Origin: Apostichopus japonicus
Taxonomy: Eukaryota; Echinodermata; Holothuroidea; Aspidochirotida; Stichopodidae
DNA: 64,000 nt
NCBI RefSeq assembly: GCF_037975245.1
Contig: NC_092568.1
Span: 35,183,501-35,247,500, forward strand
Direction of reading: 5' to 3'
Shown: positions 36,426 through 49,329 of the stretch, piece by piece
Position numbering within the stretch: position 1 is the first letter of the stretch
How the letters are laid out: each line of letters starts with the position of its first letter
Position numbers and translations under genes: made by a program
The notes under the pieces: generated by a model
The model's database searches: none
Told to the model about the DNA's origin: nothing
What the model saw: the letters and a program-made list of their open reading frames with translations, nothing else

Positions 36426-39400
36426 TCTCTTGATCTGCTATCATGTACAGTTCACCTAATGAAGAAGACACCCACCATTTGACATATCCTTTGACATTTT
36501 ACTTTTCACTTTTATAACTTCATGCACCATTTAAGTAAAAGGTAGTAAACAGTTGACAATTTATTTGCACTTTCATACCTACATGCACCACTCAATTTAT
36601 CTCCAACACTTTCAATATGTATATCATATTTGACAACTTATTTTCACTTTCATATCTTCATGCACCATTCCACTTATCTGTACTACTAAACGTATATCAT
36701 ATTTTCCACTATATTCTTTTCCAAATTGTTAACCTTTGGGACTTCAACACTTTATTACCATCATGTTCTTATTATTAATGTCCACACTGTAATTTCAACC
36801 ACTGTATCTACAACATCACCTCACAAAACTATTATTCTTAACAGCTTCATTTCTTTCGCTACTAATTGCATAACTGGCAAGTGATGTTGTAAACCAACAG
36901 TCAACAGTGTATTGTGTGTGAATTCTAAGCATTTAAGTTTAACAGTTAAGTTTAACAACATTTATCTTAAAGTACATTTAACAGGTATCCCAATATCAGC
37001 CAAGCCAAAACATTTCCAGAACAACCACATGAGACAGCCTACCCTTTCGACAAAGTCTGTACTAAACTTCTCTGTAACTTCTGCATAACACCTACATCCA
37101 AACTTCCCTAACTATAGGTTGCAACCTAAAAATGACTCACCAAGCGTTGGTATTGGGTTGCACACATATATTTCATCGTCAAAAAATGTTAATGAATATT
37201 TGTCGGCAAAATTAACCCATCACTTCACAGCCGACGTTACGCACAGTACGTCACAGCTTTACTGTTGCCATTTACCACAACAAATTTGTGGGAATCTGGG
37301 TTTTGCCACTGTGACATATCTAAAAAATAAATCTACCAATTCATCAGAAACTACTCTTCTTATGAGGTATTGATAGTCACATGTTTACGTAATAGTGTAT
37401 TAGTATGGTTATAGAGTTATATGTGTGTCCACTGATGATACATCTCAAGAAAATAAATTAGAAAAGACTTTCAACTTTGTCGCACAGTTCTAATAATTGT
37501 TACATCATACCATTAGTCAAAGTAAGCAAATTACTGGCAGTGCATACAGGTAACATTCCTTGTAATATCAAGATCAAGTATTCCTTTTAGCATAAAAAAG
37601 AACAGCTAAGACACTCATCATTTGAAACAGTCGAGGTGCGGTTTTAACATCAATACCAGGCAGTATATCTGGGTCTGTTAGCTGTTAGAAAATTATGGAT
37701 CACAGCTACTGTGGGGAAAGCACAACATGGGTCCCGAAGGAAAGAATTGGGAAGCAATGACCAACATTTTAAGGACAACCCCAAATGCTGAGGATCTACT
37801 GACCTGTTTCACCATCACAATCCTTCAAGAAGCACACTACACAACACACTACATCCATGTTGCCAGATTCACCTAACTTATATATTACCAACAAACCTGT
37901 ACACAGTAATACAAACAAAGTATTTCCGTATCGTTTTGTATTTAAGTAACTTCTCTTGAGACTCCATCAATGCCACTTGTCTATATCAACATGGTATTCT
38001 CAAAGTTTAAACCTCATAGGAAATAAATGTTCAAGTCACCTCACATTACAGGACTTTCACCGAGATTCAGAATCCGTCCATTCTCCAGTGCCATAACATC
38101 ACACCGATTATTACTACATGTCAGTGTCATTCATAGTATCAGGTTTCCAAGACTTGCTGTATATATTTATATATTTCTAATTAAGTATTACCAGACCTTC
38201 TGCACCAATGCAAATCCTAAGAACTTTCATGATTTTGTCTTGCCTTGATTTTAACAGCAGCGTATTTTACAACTCTCTTACTTTAAGTGTCATTCATAGT
38301 ATCAGGTTTTTCAAAAATTCAACTTCACTCCACTTCTAACTAGTGTGGACTTGCTGTTTAGATTTATAGATTTTACTATAGTATTATCAGTCTTTTATTT
38401 TCAATACAGTTTCTTTAACACAAGCATCAATTACTTCTTCTTGTCTCATGGTCACAATTCCAAATTGTAGAATATAAAATGTACTTTAAATTATAGCACC
38501 ATTTGGCATCAAGCACGCTTACCCAAACACAAATTTCGCAAAGGCAGGGTGACACCCCCTTACACACCACGACCCTCTCCTTTTTACCCCTCCCCCATGA
38601 CAAACAACTTTTCCACCCCCTCCCTTCCACATATCCTGTACATGCCACTGGATAGAAATGTTTCGAAAACGAGGCTACATAATTTCTCCAGCTCCCTGGT
38701 TTGGCTATCGCATATTATAAGTTCCACATCAGTAGTCTCAATTAGCATTATGAATGTACTGCCTTCCAACTTTTTAGTTGGCAACCATTTGGTCATCTGC
38801 TTCCTTTGCCCACAATTATCAGTAAATCTTGACCACAGTCAACTGGATTCAAACCAAGGTGACCTTGAAAGCTGAAGATCGGGGCCTGTCGTAGCAACTG
38901 AATGAACTTTACTTCCAAAGTACCTAATAACCTACAATGAATCATCCCCATGGCCCATTACGTTCATGTATACACAAAGTAACCACTTCCGGTATCTATT
39001 GCCGAGATCATAACCGCTCAGACATCACAGGAGGCAATGGCCATTTAACTACTGTGATGACGTCCTCCCACTTATCATTCAGCAACCCCTTCATCTATTC
39101 ATTATTCCCTAAATATAGACTCGCATAGGACTTTTACCCACTACTCGCTATCCCCTTCAACCTTGAAAACAGACTCATAAACAGAGTGGATGCGATTTCG
39201 CAACCACATTTTCTAGTTATATCTGTTTTTACCTCCATGCTTATATATTACGTACGCATCTCGAACGTGCGTATACAGCCTACCATGCCCAGTTTGTACG
39301 TGCATTGCATTGTACCATGGAGCTATAAACGGTTCTTCTATAACCCAAACCCATTCTACATAGTTTTCCTCACTCTATTCTGGGTCAGGAATAGATTTTT

Positions 39401-39499
39401 TTTTAAATTTTGTCTCCCTTTTCTTCACGCATCTACACGAATTACAACAACCGAATGTCTGGCACTGAGGCATCGTTCTACACAAAGCCTCTGTTTATA

Positions 39500-39567
39500 G
39501 CTCCATGCTTGAATGTAGTACCGGGAAGCTTAGCTAAGCTTCCCGGTACTACATTCAAGCATGGAGC
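39500..39567. repeat. Perfect 68-bp palindrome, no spacer
   Basis: Two 34-bp arms are exactly complementary about a centre between 39,533 and 39,534. Each arm contains CTCCATGCTTGAATGTAG and CCGGGAAGCTTAG. Outside the arms, ACAAAGCCT on the left and ACGAAGCCT (read inverted) on the right suggest that the symmetry once extended further and was eroded by an 8-base indel. Confidence 0.95.
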
Positions 39568-40149
39568 CTAGGCTTCGTACAACAGTCCGAAAGTAAACTT
39601 TACTGCGGTAGCCTACATGCGAACATTCTTCGCATTGGTGCTGGATAGCGCAATGTAAACAATAAATAGTCTACTGTTCAAACTTATCTTGTGTTACATA
39701 AAGACCACGAAGTCACCGATGAACTACATATATATGACGACTTAACGATGTTTTTTAAACATACCGGTATCTAATTTATAAGAAATTTCACCGAACATTA
39801 AGGAAGAAAATTAATCTGTATTCAAACAAGGTTTTTGTTGTGATTATTGTAGGAACTGTATGCAGCGTACGTGGTTTATATCGCGATCTGAATTCGCCCA
39901 GATGACGGCACGTTCGATACTGAAAGCTTATTTGAAATATCCATCCCGGAAACGATTAAAAAATTGATTCTCTGTTAGAGTAGCAGCTCCCTGATCCAAT
40001 ATTCCTTGGATTTTTGAACTGTCAGATAAAGTAACTCTTTTGAAACACAATGTATCATTTTTATGTCAGAAGGGTAGATTTATGCTGAAGTTCCAGTTTG
40101 AAAGTCTCACGCTCGAGTTAGCCAAATGTAGCAATTAGACCAGGTCTAG

Positions 40150-41500
40150 ACTGCCACTGTGCCAGTGTCGTGGTTTTCTCTTTTATAGTTTAGTTTATAG
40201 TTTAGTTTAGTAGAATCAGGAGGGACACTCAAGTCCGCATCAAGGACCCTATAGGAGAGGGAAAAAACTGAAGACACAAACTCAGACCCGATTACAATGC
40301 TTAAAGTGCTTGTCCAAAGCATTCTTAAACCCATTGACACTAATTGCAAGTACAACTTTCTCAGGCAAACCGTTCCACTCATTCACAACCCTATTAGAAA
40401 AAAGTTATGCCGAATATTAATCCTACTTTGTGACTTTTGGAATTTAAGACAATGACCTCTGGTACAATTGCTATTAGCAAACATGAAAAAGTCGGTCAAG
40501 GATAACTTGTCAAAACCATACACAATCTTGGAAACCTGAATCAATTCCCCACGTAACCTCCTAAGCTCCAGTGTGGTGAGATTCAACAGTTTTAAACGCC
40601 TATAACAAGGAACACTCTTTAAGGAACTAATCATCCTAGTAGCCCTCCTCTGAACCTTTTCAAGTACTTCCTTATCCTTAGCAAAATATGGGTTCCAAGC
40701 CTGCACAGCATACTCCAGATGAGGCCTAACCAAATGCTTATAAAGCCTAACTAATATGTCCTCTTTCAGAAAACTGAAGTTCCTCTTGATCATACCTAAA
40801 ACTCTATTACCTCTTTTAGCAGCTTCAAGACAATGTTTAGAAGGTTGCAGAGATGAGTCAATGTAGATACCTAGTCTCTTTCAACAAAGACCTCCTGTAA
40901 CTCCACACCATTAAGATTGTAGGTATACTTTTGGTTTCTACTACCTATGTGCATTACCTTGCATTTATCAATATTAAAAAGCATATTCGCCATCTCTGAG
41001 ACCAGGAAAAAACCTTATTCAAATCCGTTTGAAACTTCTCAGAATCGCTTTTGGAAGAGACCTCAGAATACAATTTTGTGTCATCAGCAAACTTCTTAGC
41101 TGTACACACAATATCTCCGTCAATGTCATTTATATAGGCAACAAACAACAAGGGACCCAAAACAGACCCTTGTGGAACCCCACTAGTAACATCTTGCCAA
41201 GAAGAATCACAGCCTTTATTTACCACCCTCTGTTTCCTATTACCAAGCCAATACTCGATCCAAGACAGTAAATTCCCATTGACACCCATACTCTTCAACC
41301 TAAGTAAAAGACGCTGGTGGGGCACTTTATCAAAGGCCTTCTGGAAATCCAGAAACACAACATCTACAGACTTATGCCTATTTAGTGAGCTATAGTTACA
41401 TCTTCCATAAACTCAAGGATATTAGTGAGACAAGACCTATTTTGACAAAAGCCATGTTGAGACTGTTCTAATAACTGTATGACAAATGTCGGGGGTACCT
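40150..41500 (-). mobile_element. CR1-like LINE, 5'-truncated
   Basis: Minus-strand frames encode RT motifs in order: FLDFQKAFDKVPHQRLL, SGVPQGSVLGPLLF, FADDTKLYSEV, then the thumb-like HLVRPHLEYAVQAWNP and VQRRATRMI, ending RVVNEWNGLP-like. These are hallmark phrases of the CR1 clade. The frame is interrupted between 40,793 and 40,954 and near the 3' end, and the 5' end (endonuclease) is missing, so the copy is dead. The lower-coordinate end carries an ACTAAACTATAAACTAAACTA tail. The same family tail lies at about 55,990-56,322 on the plus strand. Confidence 0.9.
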
Positions 41501-41547
41501 GTGACATAGACTAAGTTAGATAGTAAGGGAATGATGTATTTCAAACT

Positions 41548-43231
41548 TGGAGGCACAACTTTTCTCTCTATGGCATGAGTTACTCAATTTATCAGCATTG
41601 TTTCTGGTAAAGGCTTACATGTATCACCTGTCAACATTTGTAAAAAAGTAATTATGCCTAGACCTAACATGTTAAACACATTCCAAAACGATGCCTAGCA
41701 AGATCTTGTACTTTTGCCTAAGTCTCTATTACTGCCATAGAATAATGAGTGGTAAGCTAGGCCTAACTTCGAATGCTATTTTCATTACTTGCGAGGCTTG
41801 CGTAGGCTTAATGTTACAGCTGGCTACAGTGTAGGGAATAGGATAGGGCAATTCCTATGCGAATGTTAATCGAGGCCTACAGCCTGTCATGCATGCGTTT
41901 ATCGTAGAATGACTCGAATAAAGCGGTGCACGCTTCCAGCGATAGGGTTATAACCCCGTGACAGTTGGACATGAAAAGAAATTACTAGCTTACCAAGGAC
42001 GTGCCAGCCCGATTTTAAATCCAGACAAACAGAAACACACGTGGAACTGCTAACTTACGTCCAAATCAGTTCATATACGTAGTGTTATAAGCACATGAGC
42101 AGGTTACTTCCTCATAACCTCATGTTTCAGGAACTTGGAAAGTCCCTCGTTAAGGAGGGACTTATATTAGTAGGCAAACGTTTCTAATGCGCATGATTTA
42201 TATAAATCTCTAGCTGGAGCTTTTAGTCCACCTCTTATTTAAAATTGTAACGAAATTTATTTTTTATTCAAATTATAGCACAGAAATTAATTTATGTGGC
42301 ACCTAGCCTCAGAAATGAATCATTTCTGTGCGCCTAGCTCGTAGTTTTGTATTTACCATGCTCTCAAAAATCCGTAATTTGCATAGACCCGAAGTAGGTA
42401 ATATTGAACCAATCATGGATCAGATGCCCCATCACATGTGACCCAAAGCTTTGCAACTTCTGAGCAGTTTTATAGAGGAAAACTAGTTCTGGAAAAGGAA
42501 TCATCCAGTATTCAGGATCAGAATATTGTGGCCAAATAATTTATACCTATTTGTTTTCAATCAGTATCTTGAATCAATGTTTTAATGCGTTTATTTGAAC
42601 TTTAAATTGTATCACAGAGAGAATAAATCATTTTGAAATCAACAGAACATTTTAATCATTTATTTGAGTGGGGCTAAGCTTCCGAAATACCCTACCGAAT
42701 CAGTGGCGGAGCTAGGGGTATTGGTCAAGGGGGGCGAGAATGGTCTGTAGGGGCGCTTCCGACACTATCTAAGCGGAGCGCCACCACGGGTTAGCGCGGA
42801 GCGTACCGAAATTTTTGAGTAAAGATACTCCCTAGATCGCCGGAAATGACCCTTTCCGGGCCTTGCTAATTTGCAGATAAACGTAGTATAAATAGGTGTC
42901 ATCGCCAAAAATATGTGACAAATGTCAATAGGTAGATGAGAGCGCATAAAAAGTCAATAATCGCGAATAAGTAAAAAGTGGTAAAAAGCTGAAAAGGGCG
43001 CCAGCAGTCTATTTGAGTCCGTCAGGGGGGGGGGGGCATCCGCCCCCCTGACTGTATGGACGCTCCGCCACTGTACCGAATGATATTCCCCAGGGCAACG
43101 ATAGTACCATCTCTACCGAGCTACAGACGATATTCGCCACATTACATTATAAGTTCATTAAACATCATACCGGCGAGATATCTGCACAAACCATTATTTT
43201 TTATGATCAAAAATGAAATCCAAAATCAATG
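41548..43231. repeat. Segmental duplication copy A, part 2
   Basis: Collinear with 54,478-54,975 and then 60,830-61,508 in copy B. Shared phrases include CATGAGTTACTCAATTTATC, GCGATAGGGTTATAACCCCG, CTCGTTAAGGAGGGACTTA and CATCATACCGGCGAGATA. Interrupted here by a MITE (42,701-43,073), absent from copy B. Confidence 0.92.
42701..43073. mobile_element. hAT-like MITE with perfect target duplication and an empty site in copy B
   Basis: The ends are CAGTGGCGGAGC and GCTCCGCCACTG. The flanking octamers TACCGAAT at 42,693-42,700 and 43,074-43,081 are identical. The homologous locus in copy B (61,353-61,360) has a single TACCGAAT and no insert. The element is a shorter, reverse-oriented relative of that at 25,156-25,882, with a G run near its right end. 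It has no coding capacity and must be mobilised by a transposase elsewhere. Confidence 0.95.
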
Positions 43232-44389
43232 TTTGTATTACTGTATGTGTATCGCAGTCTATTGATACTTATACTGTTGCTTTTTTTTCTCTTTTCTTTT
43301 TTCGTTTACGACCTGTGTAAGCCGAATTTCCAATTGTTGACAATAAATTCAAATTCAATTCAATTGGGAAAACATTATAAACAATATAAAGGTAGTGCAT
43401 ATTGGTTAATATGACGGGATTTGCAGCAAGGACTAAGAATGGGTTTTGGATCAATACAGGGTCAAGGGAAAGTATGGACTGCCCGGGGAAATATAGTTAA
43501 AGAATAGCGTGTACTCGTTTTCATATAATATACTCCGGGCAAAATAAAGAATGCAGAAAGGGGGCTTGGTGGCATGATCGTCCTCGAAAGGCAACCTGAC
43601 TTACGTGGACAACGGGGAAAGAATGATTCAGTAATAGAATTTTTTTTTTGGACAGTCTTGGCCATATAGTTGGTCGCGATCACATCATTTCCTTACTGAG
43701 TTGCCGGTCACAAGTACCTTGCATACAGTGTAGTACTGTAGTCATGTCCTGCGAAATTGTACTTTTCTGGTTCATGGATTGCAATACCTTTAGAAGGGTT
43801 GACAAAAGACGAGGAAAGTAACACGCAAACACAGGCGTTGTCTTAATGTATGAGAGATCGTTTTCATTCAATTATGTGAAGAATTATGAAAAGCATTTTG
43901 AGTGGATGTTCTTACATGCATAAATAGAAACAGAAACAATCTCTTAACATTAAATTAATTATTCTTAACTCAACAAACCCATTTAAAACATCTGAAGTTA
44001 GCACACTGAATGCTTGTTATTTCCAATAAGCAGGCTGGCCTCATCACATTATGATCTAGCGCCCTCACTTTCATGGCAAGATGACCAAGTTCCCAACATC
44101 ATATCCAAATCTAACCTAGCATCCTTCATTATGCATAACCTAAAGGAGTTCTATGTAAAGCTAACTACAATAACACAAGGTATATAATGAAATCAAATCA
44201 TTACAACTTACTTCTGTGACTGGATGTAACTACAAACCTCTGAACAAAGTTATTGTGGTTCACAGTCACACATGGGTTAGCGGTACAGTCTGATTCAGTA
44301 ATTGGCAGATCCTGTAATAAACAGCATCATAACTATTAAACCAGGGAGCACCGGAACATTTTTTTTATTCCTTGTGCTATTTTTTATTT
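43232..44389. other. Anonymous DNA; possible LINE tail at about 43,300-43,370
   Basis: TGTGTAAGCCGAATTTC followed by GACAATAAATTCAAATTCAA resembles a LINE 3' tail in plus orientation. Nothing else is supported. Confidence 0.35.
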
Positions 44390-44469
44390 GCTATATCTTA
44401 AAAGATAGCCTAGGGTGCCCTGATGAAAATCTGAAATGACTCACTCTCAAATGTTCACACAGCCCCCAC

Positions 44470-45000
44470 CCCTGAGGTGGGGAGGGGTAAAATTGAGATT
44501 ATTTTAAGTATGGCATGGTGAGTATCAAATGAAAGGAAATGATACCAGGAATCCAAATATTTCCCAATACTGAGAGGGGGAACCATAAATGCTCTCATAT
44601 TCCCCATGAACTAGGGGATCCCAGGGAAAGTTCAAAATGGTATTTCATGTAATATTATAGATATTAGATATGACTATCAAATGGAAGGGAAAACCCAGCA
44701 GGAATATTAATCTACATGTTACTATGCTGAAGAGCTGAACCTTTATCAAAAATATTAATCTACACCCACTATTGGCTCGGTTGGGCAACGTGGGTGGGTG
44801 GGGTTGGGAAGGGTAAAAACTAAAAACTGAAGTTTATGAAAGTAAGGCATAATGGGTATCAAATGAAAGGAAATTACATTAGGAATACATTTTCATAAAG
44901 ATAAAAGTGATATTCCCAAACTTTGTCGCATATGCTCACTTTTAGGATGGGGTCGCGGAGGTGGTGGAAAACTCAGCCAGTTTGCAATATATGACGCCTA
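44470..45000. repeat. Degenerate tandem repeat, period about 145-190 bp
   Basis: TATCAAATGAAAGGAAAT or the close variant TATCAAATGGAAGGGAAA occurs near 44,523, 44,668 and 44,855. Each is preceded by a TTTAAGTATGGCATGGTG-like or AAAGTAAGGCATAATGGG-like phrase and followed by an AGGAAT phrase. A GGGGTAAAA-like phrase also recurs. Units are strongly diverged. Confidence 0.6.
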
Positions 45001-46550
45001 ATTTTTGAAGATAAATTGGGTAAGGGAAGCCTGTGTCATGAGAGCCCTCCTGTAGGAGAGCCTCCAATGATATAAGCATAGGTATCTTCAGACAAAATCG
45101 TACCCCAAGTCAGAAAAGATGTTCAGGGCAATTCCAATAAGACAATGTTTCTCCTTCTTTTGGCATATCACATAGTACCTATAATTTGTTACTCCTTCAC
45201 TACAGTTCTGGCTGCACTCTGGAGTTTGCATGGTTGAATTTTTTATTCCTAAAAAGAATGGTATATAAATCTATGAGGCCTAACTGTAGCTGAAGCCAAA
45301 CAGGTAAAGTGGGTATAAACCTGTTTTACCAGTAAAATTCTCTCAGATCAAGGATTCTCCCCATCCCCATCTCTACCAAGCACCACACCACTGGTATCCC
45401 ACATAGGAAGCGGGGATTGTGGGAGTTAATCATTCAAAAGACCTCTCCCCAGGGCGGCGATCACAAGATGATGACCCCCATTTCATAAATTCATGGATCC
45501 TCCCTAGCCCCAGTCAAAAATGTGGAGGGGCCACCAGAACTATTCAAGCCGAAAAAATCTTTTCGTTCTCGCATAAGGGATAATCACCAGATACACAACA
45601 TTCAATCTAGCCTAAGGATCCTTAATTATTGAAAACATTGTCAACTTTTTTATTTGCCTCAATTAAATAGTATAAGACTAACCCCCAAAATAAGAAAATT
45701 CATGAACATAAATTTACTTTGAAGTTGCAAAATATAGCCTAGGCCCTAGCACCAGTATGCATATAAGTAGCCTACCCTTAAATATTGAAAATATTCTGAA
45801 ATGGGGAGGGGGACACACCCTCCTCTCAGACCACTCTCTAGGACGGCGATCACAAGATGATATATATGGCCCCCCTTTCATAGAATCATTGATCCGCCCT
45901 TGCCAGCTTATCAAGTACATCTTACAAGATAGAGCATCTATTTATAAAAAATTTTAATGAGAGGGCACATACCCTCACCCCATCCCCACCTCCCCACCCC
46001 CCCCCGGGTACGTCTTTACGCTCGGCTTCGCCTCGTCATTCAGAACCCCTCCCCCTTCCTTTCTCAAAATCCTGGATCCATGCCTGCTGCCTACATACAT
46101 ACTGTAAGTTATTGCATTTATGCTAGCCAGTAACGTTTAGGCCAATGTTAGGCTAGCCTAACATAGCACAACTGCTACACACACTAATGTATAGGGATAA
46201 TTATTTAGGAAGTTGTTAAATATCATTGATAAAATCAAGTTTTGTCATGAACATTGCATATGTTATTATTTTGAAATGTACAATTATTGATATACCACTT
46301 ATATTCTACAATTCTTAAAGCTAGTTTGGTTAACAACGTCATCAGATGGTGGTCATCCAACGGCTGTTGTTGCCTGTATTGTGGCGGCTGAGGAACGTGC
46401 ATATAGCTTTTACTACAATTGTAGATGACAGCTACCCTTAAGATGACGTCAACTCGGCAGCCTGGTCTTGAAGCCTGTAAGTAAAAATGAGAGTCTACTT
46501 CATGTGTTCCCGCGTCTTGAACTGTTTTCGTTTGGGAAAATTCCAAATTC
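45001..46550. other. Anonymous DNA with transposon-end fragments
   Basis: Two stretches (about 45,450-45,545 and 45,838-45,905) share GCGGCGATCACAAGATGAT or GACGGCGATCACAAGATGAT and a TTCATAGAATCATTGATCC-like end. They are probably remnants of one TIR family related to the 18,782 element. No gene is supported. The open frame at 46,235-46,567 (minus) resembles nothing known. Confidence 0.4.
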
Positions 46551-46554
46551 CATT

Positions 46555-46735
46555 CTGAGTGTTTCACTTACGTATCAAACGCACAGTGATTCAAACACTT
46601 GGTATTGCATTTTGAGTGTTTCACTTACGTATCAAAGGCACAGTGATTCAAACACTTGGTATTGCATTCTGATTTTTTCACTAACCGCTGCACCACCGTA
46701 AGCCAAACACATGGTATTGTATTTTGAGTGTTGTG
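46555..46735. repeat. Three-unit tandem repeat, period 57 bp
   Basis: GTTTCACTTACGTATCAAA starts at 46,561 and 46,618, with a diverged third unit about 57 bases later. Each is followed by GTGATTCAAACACTTGGTAT-like sequence. The first two units differ by only a couple of bases. Confidence 0.85.
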
Positions 46736-46746
46736 GCGACCATGAG

Positions 46747-47141
46747 CATAGGCGTAGGAGGCGGGGGAATGAGGGGGGGGGGGGCTGCAGCCCCCAACCA
46801 AACATTTCTGTGAAAATTCGGGCAATATGCTGAGAATTTTTCGGGCACCTATACCGAAAGAAAAATAATTTGCAATGTGTTTTTCAATGGTTAAACTAAT
46901 ATTATTGTGATCATTATTATTGAAACGACTTCCCCAATAATTCTAATCAATGTGGAAGGGTTATAACATGGCAAATGATTGTATGTTATTGGCATGCGAT
47001 GTAATAACCGATGCATGCTTATATGATATGCACTTAAATTTGTTGAACGCGCGCGGGGCGCGAAAAATTTTGTTTATATTTATCGGGCAAGTCGTTACAG
47101 CCCCTCCCCCCCCCCAATCAAATTGGGCTCCTTCGCCTATG
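46747..47141. mobile_element. Non-autonomous TIR element (CATAGGCGWAGGAG ends)
   Basis: The left end CATAGGCGTAGGAG and right end CTCCTTCGCCTATG are inverted with one mismatch, with G/C runs just inside both ends. TTCGGGCA and TATCGGGCAAG phrases occur near both ends, and the middle is AT-rich. The flanking octamers match at only 5 of 8 positions, so the target duplication is eroded or the true ends are slightly offset. Confidence 0.65.
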
Positions 47142-47363
47142 TCCAAAAGCTTCACAATTTACCACTAAAACGATGTTGAAGAGGATGAAATAAACTAATG
47201 ATGGTCTCAAAAATCTGGATGATTGAAGGTGATTTAAGTCATTTTAGAAAATCTTGGGTGAAACAAGAAGATTCCGCGACGGGAGCTGGCAGATAAGTTG
47301 GGGTGGACTATGTTAAACTTTGAGCTCTTCTAGCTCAAAATCCAAAACGTTGTAGTGGCAAAA

Positions 47364-47513
47364 GTTGAATGTGCTGTGATAGCCCAAGCCATCAGCTATC
47401 ATATGGTGGGTAGGACATGTCAGTTGAAAACTATTATCTACAATTAATTGTGGGCGACACCTGTTGGCAAAGTTGTGATAGCTGATGGCTTGGACTATCA
47501 CAACACATTCAAC
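47364..47513. repeat. 38-bp inverted repeat around a 74-bp spacer
   Basis: Left arm 47,364-47,401 and right arm 47,476-47,513 are inverted copies with two mismatches (core AAGCCATCAGCTATCA). The transcript would fold as a long hairpin. No target duplication is evident, and no family is recognised. Confidence 0.85.
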
Positions 47514-49320
47514 TGGGGAAATAGGCCACTTTCGGACAAAAACGAAGATACAATAGACCAGATCTTAGGCCAAAATCTATGTAAAAAATGTTGATGTAAG
47601 TAAACTTCGGCATGCTTGGCTATTTCAAAATAAAAATCCATCGGGAAAATTCTATGAAACACAGAGATCGTACAAATTTTTGAGTGAGCAGAGTTTACTG
47701 TTGTTCTGGTTGGAAGTTTGTGCGTATATCGTGGCTTGGAAAGGAGGAAGATAAACAAAATACTACTTTTCACATAAGGTTGTAATATACACACGCCGGA
47801 TTAAATAATGAATAGCTGTACGGCCTATATATTAGAGTCCTGCCTACTGAAATATTAGTTCTTCAATTTTGCGCTATTTTTGCCAATCTAGACTACCAAT
47901 TCTTTAGACAACATTTAGGTTAGGCTTTTATGGCCTCACTCACAACATTTCACTCTCCTTCGCACTACGTATCGCCTCCCGTGGCCAGCCAACGCCACAA
48001 ACGTAAAGCCCCTCACAACCCCACCCCCACCCCACCCTTGTGTTTTTTACAAGGTGATGTGCGCTATTGGCTTCAGGCGTAAAGCCTACATGTTTTCATG
48101 GCGGCATTCAAAGTTTTGGTAGTGCTAATGCCGGGCTTAGGATTCCTTAACTTCGGGGTAATTTTTGAACAGACGTATACTGGCAGTCCTGATGCACTGA
48201 CCTACATGACGTACTTTCTTGTACCCGCTGATTCCACTGACCAAACTTGAGCATGCCGATTACCCAAAAATAATATACCAGATCATAAAATCAGCAATAT
48301 AAACTAAAATAAAGCCATTTTGGGTTAAATAAAAAAGTCATGCATGGCTTATTGTCTTCGAAAACAATCGTACAATAACATTTTAAATAGACTTTTTGCC
48401 CAATACCTCATGGCGTAGGCTATTGCCTTCGACAAAAATTGGACAAGACACAATTTAATAGGACATTGGGCATTTTTGGCCGAAAACAGGTCAATCTGGC
48501 AGCCCTGCTACACAGGGGCATCAATGATGGGGTGACAGGGGGATACGTCTCCACTTTCTGAATGGTGGGGGACACAATATCAAATGTCCCCAGGTTTAGT
48601 GACTGACTCGTTTAGGCGATTGTCCCCCCAGGGTTAGTGATTGACTCATGTAGGCGCTAGGCATATCATGCTCATAATGACTCATATAATATATATCATA
48701 ACGGGAGCTGAAACATTGTGCTATGAGATAAGTAATTATTCATATTGAATTCTCATGTGCTCAACCCCGATGATAAAATAGAACTTTTTAACTGGACTGA
48801 AATATGAATACGAATTGCAGTTACAACGTAAATTAAATGAGGAACCACGTCTATACATCGCTGATGCTATCTGCTAAGCCTGGGTGCTAAGCTGCGAGTC
48901 ATGTTGTAGTTATAACAATATTATCCATTTTACCTCAAGTTCTATAATTCAGTAGGACAGAGTTTCACCAAATATTTTATTTGCAATTAATGCCAAGAAC
49001 AGTCCCCCCCCCCTCCCCTCCTCCCCTCCTGAGATTTCCACTTCATAAATGAAAGTTGGTGTACGACAATGTGGTTTTCTGGATATGTGCTATTTCAGTT
49101 AGTTTTAGCGAAATGTTCGTATCATTTCTTCTGATTTCGTTAGTCAGTCGTCTATACAACCTCAAGATTCTAGGCACGAATTCTAGGAATGGCGTTCAAA
49201 CAGAGCATTATTAAGCAAAGTCACACAAGAAATAACCTGGACATGAAAAACCAAAATCCGAACGACTGATCCCCTCTCAGCTCAACCCCAGTCCCCATTG
49301 CTTGTCGACTATGAGGGTGC
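47514..49320. other. Anonymous intergenic DNA
   Basis: No gene is supported. A two-copy direct repeat of about 37 bp (GTCCCCAGGTTTAGTGACTG and a diverged neighbour ending CATGTAGGCG) lies at about 48,587-48,660. A C-run patch lies at 49,003-49,030. Confidence 0.4.
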
Positions 49321-49329
49321 GATCATCGT

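Larger units (their letters stand above)
35986..41547. other. Sequence present in copy A but not at the matching point of copy B
   Basis: Homology with copy B stops after TTTACGGT (35,979-35,985 / 54,077-54,083) and resumes near 41,548 / 54,478. Between these points copy A holds about 5.5 kb and copy B about 0.4 kb. Recognisable contents are a SINE (36,179-36,401), a 68-bp palindrome (39,500-39,567) and a truncated CR1-like LINE (about 40,150-41,500). The rest (36,430-39,490) is AT-rich with no gene I can support. Confidence 0.6.

Noticed and set aside
46235-46567. 110-codon minus-strand frame
   Set aside because: Runs into the start of the 57-bp tandem repeat and resembles nothing known.
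48500-48600. TIR element start (CAGGGGCATCAATGATGGGG)
   Set aside because: No inverted partner end found within the next several kilobases.
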